Source: Dendrolimus kikuchii (taxonomy: Eukaryota > Arthropoda > Insecta > Lepidoptera > Lasiocampidae). Taken from it: DNA of 64,000 nucleotides. This document shows positions 22,460-33,799 of the stretch, in pieces (position 1 is the first letter of the stretch; each line of letters starts with the position of its first letter). The DNA lies in assembly GCA_019925095.2 (NCBI GenBank), contig CM034388.1:31502934-31566933 (forward strand). The letters run 5' to 3'. Under the pieces are notes generated by a model. The model was not told the origin of the DNA, did no database searches, and worked only from the letters and a program-made list of their open reading frames with translations. The position numbers and the translations under genes are program-made.

Positions 22460-22645
22460 TTTTTTTGTTGCTAAATATGTTGCTGGGGAGTTTGTTGCTG
22501 GAGTGTTTGTTGCCGCTGCAGCGATAACACGTTGCGAAGCGGTGTAAATAGAATACGTAGTAGATTTAATTTTTAACTCATATGTAAGATCTATAAAAAA
22601 TGTTCTCCAGTGGCACTTTTATTCAATAAAAACTTTTGAATTCGA
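22460..22645 (+). repeat. LINE 3' tail repeat, copy 2
   Basis: GCTAAATATGTTGCTGGGGA, AACACGTTGCGAAGCGGTG and AATAAAAACTTTTGAATTCG, as at 19225. Confidence 0.6.
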
Positions 22646-22649
22646 AACA

Positions 22650-23015
22650 CTTTTAGCCACCTAGATTTTATACTAGCGCAGCAAGTCATGACGTCATAAC
22701 TTTAACAGTTAACAAATAGAGTAATAATGAAGCGTGATTTAAACATGAATTATGATTATTCTTTAAGTGATATTTTAAAAGTAAGACCATCATTTGTTAT
22801 TTTAGGGCCCGCCCTTTCATATGCAAATAATTAAAAAAAAACTGTTGTCTTTTTTTTTGTGAAACATTCGTTATTGTAAGATTTGTATTATACGAATTTG
22901 TCGAAATTTTTCAAAATGTGGTATTTTGCGAGCGAGATATCAAACTGCATGTAGGCCCCTGAGACATTTGAAATCGGTCAATCAGTTTTTAAGAACATCT
23001 GCTATATGTTACATA
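22650..23015. other. AT-rich stretch between LINE tail and solo LTR
   Basis: No feature recognised. Confidence 0.45.
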
Positions 23016-23016
23016 C

Positions 23017-23510
23017 TGTTACGAGAGTCGAATTAAAAATGCCGTTAGAAATACTATAGAGTTTATTAGAACTATACAAACACGTATAACACAGGTACAA
23101 ATATAACCGAACACAACAAGTCCAAACGTAATGCAGAAGATCGCAATCCCATAAAACCGCGCAAAGTCCGTCACTAAAAGTTTCCCGATTGTAGTACACA
23201 TGTCTTGCTTCGCTCGTGGTTATCGCCCGACTGCCTCGTCCCTCAATTGAGGCATTACTTTATACTGCACAGATGCAATATGTCTGCCCGGCCGCGTGGA
23301 CCAAATTTCCTAGAATCAGTTTGTACTTTAAATCCGACACACCTGGGTAATGACTTCCATAAAAGATTACAATACACAATGGGCTATTTTATAATCACGA
23401 ATTTTAAACACAAAGTAGACAAAAGAAGTCCAAATGCTGAAAGGTAATAAAATGTGTTTTTACAGGTATGCAGGTGTGAATTTGTTATTGTCGGGACCAG
23501 AGTCGTAACA
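23017..23510 (+). mobile_element. Putative solo LTR, 494 bp
   Basis: Begins TGTTACGA and ends TCGTAACA, a perfect 8-bp inverted terminus with the TG...CA ends of LTRs. An AATAAA lies near the 3' end. It is related along its length to 10857-11320. No clear target duplication was found. Confidence 0.65.
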
Positions 23511-23544
23511 ATATTCTAGCCAAATTTTTGATTTTCTTTATATT

Positions 23545-23857
23545 TTTTTTTTTTTTTATTGCAGAAGATCAGCAGACAGGCCGACGGCCCACTTGATGGA
23601 AAGCGGTTACCATCGCCTATGGACATTTGCAACAGCAAAGTTGCAAATGCGCTGCTGTTCTCTTAAGGGAAACTGGAACCTGGTCACTAATGCCGGAACA
23701 CAACTCAAGATTGTTATGGCGACATACTTTAGACCAGGGGTGGTAGCCATCCAGTCGGGCAAATGCCCTACCACTTGGCTGTGGGTTGTTAAGTCGCCTC
23801 TTACGACAGGCCGCCCGGCCGCAGGAAATTGTATTCTTTCTCCGTTCCTGCACGGAT
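23545..23857 (-). mobile_element. SINE-like repeat, copy 12
   Basis: Full-length reverse copy with a long T run (A tail) and CTCCGTTCCTGCACGGATA end. Confidence 0.87.
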
Positions 23858-23861
23858 ATAG

Positions 23862-24634
23862 TCCCGATTTAATATTATAAATGCGATAGTAACTCTGTCT
23901 GTCTGTCTGTTGTTCTTTCACGGAAAACTACTGGACAGATTTGGCTGAAACTCAGTATAAATATATTTTCGATGCCGAGGATGAACATAGGATACTTTTT
24001 ATCCCAAATGGGATAGTTTCCAGGATAAATATATATATAGTGCATTACTCGCTCGAAATAATCTAAAGTAATGCAGTAGTACATTAAAAAAATATGAGCG
24101 ACTTTTTAAAATTCAAATTTTGTACTTAAACTTTCAGAAACTTATTACTTTTTGCTCTACAAAATCATACCGTAAAGAGAAAAAAATTGAATAAAAAAAA
24201 ACTGTTTTTGGCAATTTTTGAAATCTTAAAAAATCTTGAGCGATCTCTTAAAATTATTTTTTGAGCTGTCCTTTGGAGGGAGTTCTTAAAACTTCAAAAA
24301 CTAACATTGTTTCACTCGAGACTCAAAAAATAGCCTGTTTTTTTGCGCCGCCCTAATATCTATATATACATTTTAAACAATTTTATTATAAAAATTGTAG
24401 AGGTCGAATTTCTGTACAATGAAAAAAAATTGCTAAAAACCGAGTTAGGGCGATGTAAGAAGTGAAATAGAACTAATTTAGATTTTTTTCAAATTTTTTG
24501 TTTTTCTGTTTGTCTGTGTGTAGCTTATATCCCTGGTCAACATATAGGATACTTTTCATACCGAAATATTAGAGAATTCCCGTGGGATAGATAAAAAACC
24601 GCACCACGCGGACAAAGTCGCGGGCATCAGCTAG
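23862..24634 (+). mobile_element. Helitron-like element
   Basis: TTTAATATTATAAATGCGAT and a run of CTGT near the 5' end, and GCGGGCATCAGCTAG at the 3' end, typical lepidopteran Helitron termini. The exact 5' TC is uncertain. Confidence 0.5.
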
Positions 24635-24979
24635 TATTAATATAGATTTATAATCTTTAATAATAAATTGTTCAAATCTTGATGGATGAAATTTTGATTA
24701 AACAACACTCGGTCAAGGAGTTTAATTTTATCATTTATTTCCAGGGTTAATTTCAAGATATAGGATAATTTGTTGTTTATGAAGAAGAGGAAACACTGCC
24801 GTTGTGGATTAGGGCATATCGATTTCCGCGATTTTCGCTTCCTCAGTTGAATCGGTTTCCAAGACTCGTGATGGTAAAATTTAAGGTTAACAAGCTTTAT
24901 ATTACATATAATCGAATACGATGCAAGAAAACTAAACTTATTTGTATTGTATTCTACTCTAAGGAATGCTCAGGTATAG

Positions 24980-25222
24980 AATGCAAAAGCGGATGGATGC
25001 AGAAGTCGTGGAAGGCCACGACACACCTTCCATGATCAAATTGATCGTGTACTAGCAGAAGGTGATGTCACGAGCCTTAAGAACAGACGAGCGTGCATGA
25101 CGAGAGTTATGAATGTCAAAGAAGCAAGTGATGTGTGTAAGAATAAGCCTAAATGGCGCTCTGTTGTACGTGCCTACACCGCAAGGGAACTGGAGTGAAG
25201 TTATGTATGTAAGTATGTATAC
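24980..25222 (+). mobile_element. RTE LINE 3' fragment, copy 4
   Basis: From GAATGCAAAAGCGGATGG to the tail GTTATGTATGTAAGTATG. C-terminus with small changes. Confidence 0.85.
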
Positions 25223-25241
25223 CACTCATAGTCCCTCAAGA

Positions 25242-25451
25242 CTATAAGTAGAATACTGAGCCTAGATCACCGTCTTCTATGGGTAAGGCTACGTTTCCTC
25301 GCTGGATCGCCATACTGATCCGTTGGCCGAGGTAAGCACCAGCCCTCTGATCACCTGAAGAGTCAAAGAGTCGTTTAGATAAATGTTGGTAGAGGCTCAT
25401 GGCCTCAGGACCCAACGGTCCAAGCATCTCGACAGCAAATGGCGCAAACAT
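25242..25451 (-). pseudogene. Fragment resembling the C-terminal end of a retroelement polyprotein
   Basis: The minus strand reads MFAPFAVEMLGPLGPEAMSL then QRISMAIQRGNVA. I recall the FAPFAVETLGPWG and QRISIAIQRGN pattern from the C-terminus of retroelement-derived proteins in insects and other animals; I cannot name the family with confidence. About 70 aa, no neighbouring reverse transcriptase. Confidence 0.4.
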
Positions 25452-25738
25452 ATAACTCTCACTGAGGGTTGCCTATTTGCGCCGATTGAGTGATTCGGCT
25501 GATCTAGATGTGTTTGGTAAATGGGATGCGGCCAACACGTCTACGCAAGTCGCATAGCAGAAGCTTTTGGATCTACTTTTTATATTGCTTATAGTCTAGT
25601 TAGGTTCCCTTATCAGTCACAGTATCAGTAACAAGATTGTACAGACAATTACGTTGCCAAACTGCAGTGCAGATTATCGGCAACGTTCTCGTGGATCATA
25701 TTAAATTATACTTTATAACTTCTGTTTTAAATACTATT

Positions 25739-26053
25739 TTATTTTTTTATTGCAGGAGTTCAGCAGACAGGCAGACGGTCCACTTGATGGAAAGCGGTTA
25801 CCATTGCCTATGGACATTTATAACACCGAAGGTGCTACAAATGCGCTGCTGCTCTCTTAAGGGAGACTGGAACCTAGTCACCAATGCCGGAACACAACAC
25901 AAGGTTGTTATGGCAACATACTTTAGACCAGGGATGGTAGCCATCCAGTCGGGCAAATGCCCTACCACCTGGTTACGGGTTGTTTTGTCGCCTCTTATGA
26001 CAGGCCGCCCGGCCACAGGAAATTGTATTCTTTCTCCGTTCCTACACGGATAA
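25739..26053 (-). mobile_element. SINE-like repeat, copy 13
   Basis: Full-length reverse copy, TTTTTTTATTGCAGGAG to TCTCCGTTCCTACACGGATA. Confidence 0.86.
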
Positions 26054-26099
26054 AAAGTACAATTCTTTATGTAAATTATAATATAAATTAATTTAAATG

Positions 26100-26315
26100 A
26101 TTTGGACTGGACTTGAACTTGGACTGGACTTGGACTCGACTTGGACTCGACTTGGACTAGACTTGGATTGGTTTTGGACTGGACTTGCACTGGACTTGAA
26201 CTCGACTTGGACTGGACTTGAACTGGACTTGGTCTCGACTTGGACTGGACTTGGACTGGACTTAGACTCGACTTGAACTGGACTTGGTCTCGACTTGGAC
26301 TGGACTGGACAATGG
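26100..26315. repeat. Degenerate TTGGACTGGACT minisatellite
   Basis: About 215 bp of 6/12-bp units of the form TTGGACTGGACT/TTGGACTCGACT next to a SINE copy. Confidence 0.8.
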
Positions 26316-26619
26316 ACTTGTAACCGAGTAAAATCTATAATTATCTATCTATAATATAATAACATCTATTGGAGATTTTGAATTTGTATGAATTAAAAAA
26401 GGATCAAAGATTTAAATTCCAAAAATACTAGTTTCAATTTTTTGTCTGTCTATCTATTAGTGCATCACAGGAAACTAGTAAACTGATTTAAATGAAATTA
26501 CAGAATTTGAATAATTATGCACAAAGCTAAAAAGCGATCTCTTCCAAACAACCCCCGAAATGAATTTGAGATTAATACAATTAATTACCTTCTAGTAAAA
26601 AATATATAAATGCAGTATT

Positions 26620-26848
26620 TTTTTATTACATGAGTTTAGCAGACATATTAGAAAGTGGCTAAGGACATTTGCAACACCAAAGGTGCTAACAAATGCGCTG
26701 CTGCTCTCTTAAGGGATACTGGAACCTGGCCACTAATAGCAGAACACAAATCAGGGTTGTCATGGCGGCATACTCTAGACCAGGGATGGTAGCCATCTAG
26801 ACGGGCATAAACCCTACCACTTGGCTGTGGGTTCCTGCACGAATAAAA
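26620..26848 (-). mobile_element. SINE-like repeat, copy 14 (old)
   Basis: TTTTTTTATTACATGAGTTT start, several internal losses, ends at GGTTCCTGCACGAAT. Confidence 0.72.
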
Positions 26849-26921
26849 CAGTTCCTATAATATAACGTAATATTACATGAATTTGAAAATAAATATTAAA
26901 ATTAATATATAAAAAATAAAA

Positions 26922-27190
26922 AAACTTCGTTTAAAAAAACCGACTTCAAAAACAAAAAAGTATAAAATAACTTATTTCTAAAGCTAGTATTATTAATATA
27001 TATTATCTAAAACATCTTAAAGTCGGTGCTTAGTAATTTTCAAAAAAATATAGTAATTTTTATGTTTTACTTTGCACCGAATTCAAGATGTTTTAGATAA
27101 TATATATTATTAATACTAGCTTTAGAAATAAGTTATTTTATACTTTTTAGTTTTTGAAGTCGGTTTTTTTAAACGAAGTTTTTTTATTTT
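26922..27190. mobile_element. Foldback element with about 115-bp near-perfect inverted arms
   Basis: AAAACTTCGTTTAAAAAAAC at about 26925 is mirrored by GTTTTTTTAAACGAAGTTTT near 27165. The arms match through AAATAACTTATTTCTAAAGC and ATATATTATCTAAAACATCT. Loop about 40 bp. Confidence 0.85.
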
Positions 27191-27199
27191 ATTTGTTAC

Positions 27200-27645
27200 T
27201 TTTTAGTGTATGGGTAGACCTACGAAAGGTGCCGCGCTCCTTAAAAATATAGGTCGGAAGAAACCGGAACAAAAAAATGTTCGTAAAATGAAAACTACTG
27301 GGCCAAACTATGTTAAATTTTTAGGGGACCAAATGGCAACTATTCTGCATCAAACAAAAAAGAATCACGTAAATCGGATCATAACTCTCAGAGTAATCGG
27401 TGTACATATGGAACGGAATGGAAATTTTTCATAAAAAATGTTCATAGAATGAAAACTACTGGGCCAAACTACGTCAAATTTTTAGGGAACCAAATGGTAG
27501 CTATTTCGCGTCGAACAAAAAAAGAATCACGGAAATCGGGTCATAAATCTCGGAGTAATCGGTGAACATACATAAAAGAAAACAAAAAAAAAGATCCCGA
27601 CGAATTCAGAACCTCCTCCTTTTTTTGAAGTCGGTTAAAAAGGCT
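27200..27645. repeat. Two tandem copies of an AACTACTGGGCCAAACTA segment ending AAGTCGGTT
   Basis: The stretches 27285-27430 and 27440-27570 are degenerate direct repeats (AAAACTACTGGGCCAAACTA, AATTTTTAGGG, CGGGTCATAAATCTCGGAGT). The right edge, TTTTTTTGAAGTCGGTT, carries the same GAAGTCGGTT sequence as the foldback arms. Confidence 0.6.
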
Positions 27646-27659
27646 AAAATACACATTTA

Positions 27660-27785
27660 AATAATAAACGCGAGCATCGCCGAGTGAAGACGCTACCTTT
27701 TAGTGGTCTAAGAAACCCACAGATCATAGAAACACAGTATTTCTATGATCTGTAGTGAAACCGGTTGACGCTGCTCGCGGGCCGC
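27660..27785. other. Nested short inverted repeats
   Basis: ACAGATCATAGAAA pairs with TTTCTATGATCTGT around a 7-bp loop at about 27719-27755. Outer GCGAGCATCG and CGCTGCTCGCG are roughly complementary. Confidence 0.5.
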
Positions 27786-28163
27786 GCGTTTGTGACAGCA
27801 CATCGGTGCTTAGTTGATTCATTCGACTTAAAATTCGGAACGACCAACACGTAGATATCTCTAAATATTATCTTAACATTAATTAAGATTATTGTTTTAA
27901 ATATGACCATATATACTTCGTGTTTAAAACCCTTGTTTTGAGTTTTCCTTTTTAAAATTATTGTCTTGGAGTTTTGTGGGAAAGAAGTGGAGGACTCGTT
28001 GAGCAGTGCACCTGAAAGGTCATCCCCTGGCTGTCCAAGATACCGAGTCCAGCAGCGTCGGGTGCCACCCTTGGACCTGCGTGAGACTTCAGGACGGTAC
28101 CGTCACTAAAGAAAACAACACGACAGCCAAGGCCAAAACTAAGCCCACTCTTATTTATTTTTA

Positions 28164-28826
28164 CATACATACATAAATAGCTTCACGCCAGTTCCCTTGC
28201 GGGGTAGGCACGAACAACACCTCACTTGCTTCTTTGACATTCATAACTCTTGTCATGCACGCTCGTCTGTTCTTAAGGCTCCTGACATCACCTTCTGCTA
28301 GTACACGATCAATTTGATCATGGAAGGTGTGTCGTGGCCTTCCACGACTTCTGCATTGTATATCTGTTTAGTAATTCTTTCATTATGCATTCTTTTCACA
28401 TGCCCGAACCACCGGAGCATTCCTTTCCTTACCTTCACCCCGACACTCTCTTTCTTACTTCGGTATTAGGAACGCGGTCCGCGAGCGTCACTTCGCAGAT
28501 TTTGCGCAGTGCTCGCATCTCGACCGCATTTACTCTACTTTCATGCTCTCTCTTCCATACCCAACTCTCGCTTGCATACGTGAGCGTAGGTACCAGCACC
28601 GCGTTGTGTATGGCAAGCTGGGCCTTCTGGCTGAGGTTCTTAGCGCCTAGAAGTTTACCTAACGCTCAATTCACACTATTCCCCAAATTCACTCTTCTTT
28701 CTATATCAGCGGTGTACCTTCCATCCCTGCTAAAAGCACATCCAAGATATACAAATTCATTCACTTGCTCCAGCATAACATCATCGACCATTATCCTTGC
28801 ATTCGTTCTGGTTTCTTCTCTTTCAA
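28164..28826 (-). mobile_element. RTE LINE 3' fragment, copy 5 (long)
   Basis: From tail ACATACATACATAAATAGC to a truncation at GAAGAAACCAGAACGAATGC on the minus strand. It keeps the FVYFGCAF to C-terminus region but has a deletion around the DERMTKQI/VDGCRS part and one near KPKW. Confidence 0.88.
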
Positions 28827-28830
28827 ACAT

Positions 28831-29450
28831 TTTTTTTAAAAATTATTTTTCTTTTATCTAATAAATGTGTGCCGCGTAAGTGGTATCTTTTAGTAAACTA
28901 CTCGCCATTGTATGCCGCTACGCCACAATAAGGCACACGAGCAAACTTGTTTTGGGTATAAATTATAGATCCAGGATTTTGTATGTTGGCCGTGCGGGCG
29001 CAGGGGTTGCCCTAAATGAAACACCCCTTAGCAAGTTGACTGAATTTATTATATTTATAGGCGCTACAACAACAACAGTTGCGATCAGCACAACTGTACC
29101 AAACGGCACTTTGGAGGTTAACCAACACAACTTAGCACTATCCCCGGACGTTACACTGAACGTAGATAGCACAAATTGTATCAATTACACCGATCAATAC
29201 GAGTCGCACTCATCACAATAACTGGTCGTCCACAAGATCCACGTAGTCACGCTGAGAGTCCGTTGGCTGTAGAGTCTTCCGAATGCTCCTTGATCTTCAT
29301 GGTCTTCTTAGTCTGCTTTGTGTGTAGGTATATATTCGACCGAACGAGAGGTAATTGCCGGAGGCTCGCCCCGTGCTTACAAAGGTACTACAATAATGCA
29401 GACGCTTAGCAGCTAACGGAGCGAGCTACATATCCGCGGTAAGCGGGGCG
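28831..29450. other. Unrecognised region with a 113-codon open frame
   Basis: The plus frame 28880-29221 is open and, after a TTTATAG at about 29060, reads a Thr/Val-rich stretch to a TAA. I recognise no domain; it could be an exon fragment or chance. Confidence 0.25.
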
Positions 29451-29454
29451 TGGG

Positions 29455-29615
29455 GGTACAACTTTGGGGCGAAACTCTAAGTTTAGCAAGACTATCCTAA
29501 ACAACAGAAAGTTTGTTAAGGAATTTACCATTCCAGGAATGGAACTCAGGACCTATGGGCTCCAATAATCTAGGTGGGAAAGGCTACCACGCGACCGTCA
29601 AATAATATTGCAACT
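29455..29615 (-). mobile_element. Degenerate tRNA-derived SINE
   Basis: On the minus strand it has GAGTTCCATTCCTGGAATGG, close to the B-box-containing part of the copy at 30530. Confidence 0.45.
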
Positions 29616-29884
29616 CTAAAGCGCCCTATAAACGAACAATCGTTTGTCTAATTTTATATGTTTGTCAATTTTTTGATTGTATGCAGCTTAGTTTTGTATT
29701 TGGATTAACGGTGCGGTTGATAAATAAGTTTGAAGGTCACCGGCGTTGTTTATCAAACAAGGACAATAGCAATCAATACTAGTTACAAAGAATTTATGTT
29801 GCATTTTATACAATTTCTTTTAATTTTAACCATTCTCCTGGAGAGTTCGTCAAATATGTTTACACGTAAAAGCTATTGTTTGAT

Positions 29885-30339
29885 GTCTTAATATAACACA
29901 TTTGAGCTCTTAATATAACACATTTCATCTCTTAATATAACACATTTGATTTCTTAATATAACACATTTGATCTCTTAATATGACACATTTGATCTCTTA
30001 ATATAACACATTTGAGTTCTTAATATAACACATTTGAGCTCTTAATATAACACATTTGAGCTCTTAACATAACACATTTGAATTCTTAATATAACACATT
30101 TGAGCTCTTAATATAACACATTTGAGCTCTTAATATAACACATTTGAGCTCTTAATATAACACATTTGAGCTCTTAATATAACACATTTGAGCTCTTAAT
30201 ATAACACATTTGATCTCTTAATATAACACATTTGATCTCTTAATATAACACATTTGAGCTCTTAGTATAACACATTTGAGCTCTTAATATAACATATTTG
30301 ATCTCCTAACATAAAACATTTGAGCTCTTAATATAACAC
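29885..30339. repeat. 22-bp minisatellite, about 20 units
   Basis: Head-to-tail units of the form TTGAGCTCTTAATATAACACAT with GAGCTC/GATCTC variants and no spacers. Confidence 0.95.
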
Positions 30340-30529
30340 AAGCCATACGTCGTCGGCGCCGTAACTATAATAATAATAATAATTTTATATTTTTTTATTG
30401 AATATGTATTTTATTTTTGACATATTTTTATAAAAGAATAATGTTATCTATTTTTTTATAAAAAAATATCTTTATACGTATATTTTAAAAAAATGTAAAA
30501 TTTTTGAGAATATATAAATACAGTATATA

Positions 30530-30775
30530 ATAATAATAATCGGCAGACAAACACACATATTGTATATCCCCAAATTAAGCAAGTTACGCTTGTATTATGG
30601 GTAATAAACAACGGACTACTCTGGGGCCGATCCCAGACACCCAGACCATAGTAAATAACGAAGAAAATACGTTTCCGAAATTTACTATACCAGGAATCGA
30701 ACCCAGAGCCTCTGCGTTGTAGTGAGGTAGGCCGGCAAAGACTTAGCCCGCTCAACAGAGGCCGTCGGACTAATA
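30530..30775 (-). mobile_element. tRNA-derived SINE
   Basis: On the minus strand: an A-box-like GTTGAGCGGGCTAAG, then a perfect RNA polymerase III B box GGTTCGATTCC within CTGGGTTCGATTCCTGGTAT, a tRNA-unrelated body and an ATTATTATT tail. Confidence 0.7.
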
Positions 30776-31084
30776 GGTTAGGATCAATATTAATGCAAAT
30801 ATTTTTAGCGGCTAAAAGACAGGAGTATCTTTAATTGTAAGTGATACCTTGAAACTCATTACAATAATCATGTTATCATTATCAGGCAAATTCCAAATAA
30901 TCAAGGTTATTGCGTGTCCGGTGATAATCATGTATTTTATGTAACGTAAATAAATGTATGTAGGAAGAATTAAACTGGATACTGCTGACACTATTTTGAC
31001 GATATGTAATTTAATATATACTATTTACATAGCCGAAAGACATAATATCAAATATGTATTAGGATTTAAAGAGTGTGATAAAAT

Positions 31085-31546
31085 ATTTTTTTCAACACAC
31101 TTGCTCATAAAGTAGCTCTATGGTCACCGCAGTTAGGCACAGAATGACACCCATTATCAAACTGTGAGTAAAAAACATTATAACTCACTAGTGAGTTATA
31201 AATTTTTTTTTTAATTTTATTGGTTGAGTTGCTTTGTTCTTAAAAAAGTTTTTATTCAAAAAAAAAGATCGTGTTCTATAGAACAAATAAATTAATGTTC
31301 CTATTGCTTGCTCATTTCATGCAACTTCTTATTTAAATAGATAATTTTAACTTGTACGTGTTTAATAAATAAAACTTTCACTCATATATAACTTTTTTTT
31401 ATCTACTAAATAAAATGAGTTTTTGTTGTTATTATATTCACAAGTGTGTTGAAAAACGTCGTATGATACACGTGTGTATTGATGATTACCGTCCTCGGCT
31501 CTCTTAAGACCCTCGCCTACGGCTCGAGTCTCAATGGCGCTTTAAC
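31085..31546. mobile_element. About 455-bp MITE-like repeat, copy 2 (inverted to copy 1)
   Basis: Matches 9707-10163 in reverse, including the central palindrome and the CCTCGGCTCTCTTAAGACCC block. Confidence 0.7.
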
Positions 31547-31559
31547 ATTATGTTTATTT

Positions 31560-31960
31560 AATTATAGCCTATACAAATTAATATTAATTAAAAATCTAAA
31601 ATATCCTATAAATAAACCTAACTTAAAAATATATATACAATAGTAAAAAAAAAAAAAAACTAATATTAAAATAAAACCTATATTAGCAGTGTAGCCTTGG
31701 CGAAATCTGTGATTATAGAAGTGTAGTCTTTGACAGCAGAACCTTAATAATGTTCAAATTTGTAATTTAAATTAATTATGGTCGAATTTCGACCACTAGG
31801 CGACTGCTAGTAACATTTATTGTATAAACTGTCACAAACATAAAAATACAAGGTGTTGGAGTTCATTGTTGGAACGACAGTTTGTCCTTCCGGACGTACA
31901 TTAATGTATCAATCAATAAATTTCCTAATTAAATTAATAATTGGGTAATTTGTTAAGTAA
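31560..31960. other. AT-rich stretch
   Basis: No feature recognised beyond A-runs. Confidence 0.45.
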
Positions 31961-31974
31961 TCTGTGTTCTATAT

Positions 31975-32112
31975 ATTTTATATTAGTTATTTCTATACCA
32001 GGTGTTTGGTGTATGGACCGACAATTTATTTTGGGGGATTGGGTGGAACAAGAGCTTTAACCCATAGATCCCTATGTCCTAAGTGTCACTGTAATCGTGA
32101 TACGATTTTGCC
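31975..32112 (+). repeat. Repeat element, inverted partner at 33655-33795
   Basis: GACCGACAATTTATTTTGGG, ACCCATAGATCCCTATGTCC and AGTGTCACTGTAATCGTGAT recur inverted 1.6 kb downstream, with two Helitrons and a SINE copy between. Confidence 0.65.
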
Positions 32113-32114
32113 AA

Positions 32115-32678
32115 TCTTATATATAAAATTCTCGTGTCACAATGTTTGTTCCCATACTCCTCCGAAACGGCTTGACCGATTTTGATGAAATTTTTTGTGC
32201 TTATCCGGTATCTATGAGAATCGGCCAACATCTATTTTTCATCCCCCTAAATGTTAGGGGTAGTCCACCCCTAAATTTTTATATTTATTTTTTAGACAAA
32301 ATTTTTAATTGCTATTTTTTTATGATACAACATACAAAAATACATACAACCCTAAATTTTCACCCCTCTACGATCAATCCCTATTTTTTATTTGTTAATT
32401 ATAAACTTTAATTTTTTGGCAAAGATTTTTAAACTTATTTTGTCATGACTTAGAATAAAAAAAAATTATATTACTCTTTTAGATTCACAATTAGAACCAG
32501 TAGGTGGCGCTGAGTTCGGGTTCTGGAATCCTCCTAATCACCTGGAGCGAGTTGGTGATTTTGTTTTTGTGTGTTTGACTGGGTACCCGAATGGTTTAGA
32601 TTCGCAATTAGAACCGGTAGGTGGCTCTGGGGACGGGTTCTAGAATTTTATTTCTTAAACGTCTGCCGGGGCCGCTAG
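32115..32678 (+). mobile_element. Non-autonomous Helitron, twin 1
   Basis: 5' TCTTATATATAAAATTCTCG, 3' TGCCGGGGCCGCTAG, inserted exactly between A and T. Highly similar to 34290-34867. Confidence 0.85.
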
Positions 32679-32882
32679 TCTGTAAATAAAATTTAATTAA
32701 AACGTCTTAAAATACAAATAAGGTGTTTTCTTTATTCTGACACTAGTTGAGTAATACCTTGTTTTGTGATCACATGAATAATTTCAAGGCCATGTGGTAT
32801 ATCCTTGGAAAGTATATTAAGTACAGTTTTTTTTTTAAATCAGTTAAAACTCTTAATACCTTTCAGTTTTTTTTATAATTAA

Positions 32883-33093
32883 CTAGCTGTCCCGGCAGAC
32901 GTTGTTCTGCCCTGAACAAATAAAATTTAAAACCCGATTCCAGCGCCTCCTACCTTGTCCAAATGTAACTTACATCCTATCTTTCAAGCCGGATCAAACT
33001 GCACGCGGTGTGCAAATTTGATTAAAATCGGTCAAGTAGTTTAGGAGTCCATCGCGGAGAAACAACGTGACACGTAATTTATATATATTAAGA
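32883..33093 (-). mobile_element. Short Helitron copy
   Basis: Reverse orientation: CTAGCTGTCCCGGCAGACGT at the left and TATATATATTAAGA at the right. Confidence 0.65.
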
Positions 33094-33317
33094 TTTTGAA
33101 TTTGACGTTTTTCATAGATTAATTCATTTTTAAGAGTTTGAAAGCTCGTCGAGTATTTTTTTCTTATCTAATGCTAAAAATTAAGGTTTAATTTAGAATA
33201 ATCATACATTAAAGACTGCAATAATATATTTGGTTCAATTACAACAACAAACTAGAACAATATGTCGTTTTAAAGACGATGAACCAGGTAATTTCTTTTC
33301 TTTTCTTTTCTTTCTTT

Positions 33318-33635
33318 CATCCGTGCAGGAACGGAGAAAGAATACAATTTCCTGCGGCCGGGCGGCCTGTCGTAAGAGGCGACTTAACAACCCACAGCCA
33401 GGTGGTAGGGCATTTGCCCGACTGGATGGCTACCACCCCTAGTCTAAAGTATGTCGCCATAACAACCTTGAGTTGTGTTCCGGCACAAGTGACCAGGTTC
33501 CAGTTTCCTTTAAGAGAGCAGCAGCACATTTGTAGCAACTTTGGTGTTGCAAATGTCCATAGGCGATGGTAACCGCTTTCCATCGAGTGGGCCGTCTGCC
33601 TGTCTGCTGATCTCCTGCAATAATAAAAAAAAAAT
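33318..33635 (+). mobile_element. SINE-like repeat, copy 15
   Basis: Full-length forward copy, ATCCGTGCAGGAACGGAG to CTCCTGCAATAATAAAAAA. Confidence 0.87.
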
Positions 33636-33654
33636 CTCAAAAACAAACAAAAAA

Positions 33655-33795
33655 AATCGTATCTCGATTACAGTGATACTTAGGACATAGGGATCTATGG
33701 GTTAAAGATAGCTCTTGATCCCCCCAATCCCCCAAAAAATTTTGTCGGTCCATGCCCCAAATACCCAACAGTTTAAAGTTCTTGTCTTAGAATTA
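33655..33795 (-). repeat. Inverted partner of the 31975 repeat
   Basis: TACAGTGATACTTAGGACAT, GGGATCTATGGGTTAAAG and TTGTCGGTCCATGCCCCAAA are the reverse complement of the 31975-32112 block. Confidence 0.65.
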
Positions 33796-33799
33796 AAAG

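Noticed and set aside
27719..27755. microRNA precursor
   Set aside because: A 14-bp stem with a 7-bp loop is too short for a typical insect pre-miRNA.
28880..29221. 113-aa plus-strand ORF as a gene
   Set aside because: No recognised homology, and the upstream part is repeat-like. Left as unassigned sequence.
29885..30339. CRISPR array
   Set aside because: Units are contiguous without spacers, and the host is eukaryotic. It is a minisatellite.
30680..30720. tRNA gene on the minus strand
   Set aside because: It has a perfect B box but no full cloverleaf or acceptor pairing that I can see, and it continues into a SINE body.
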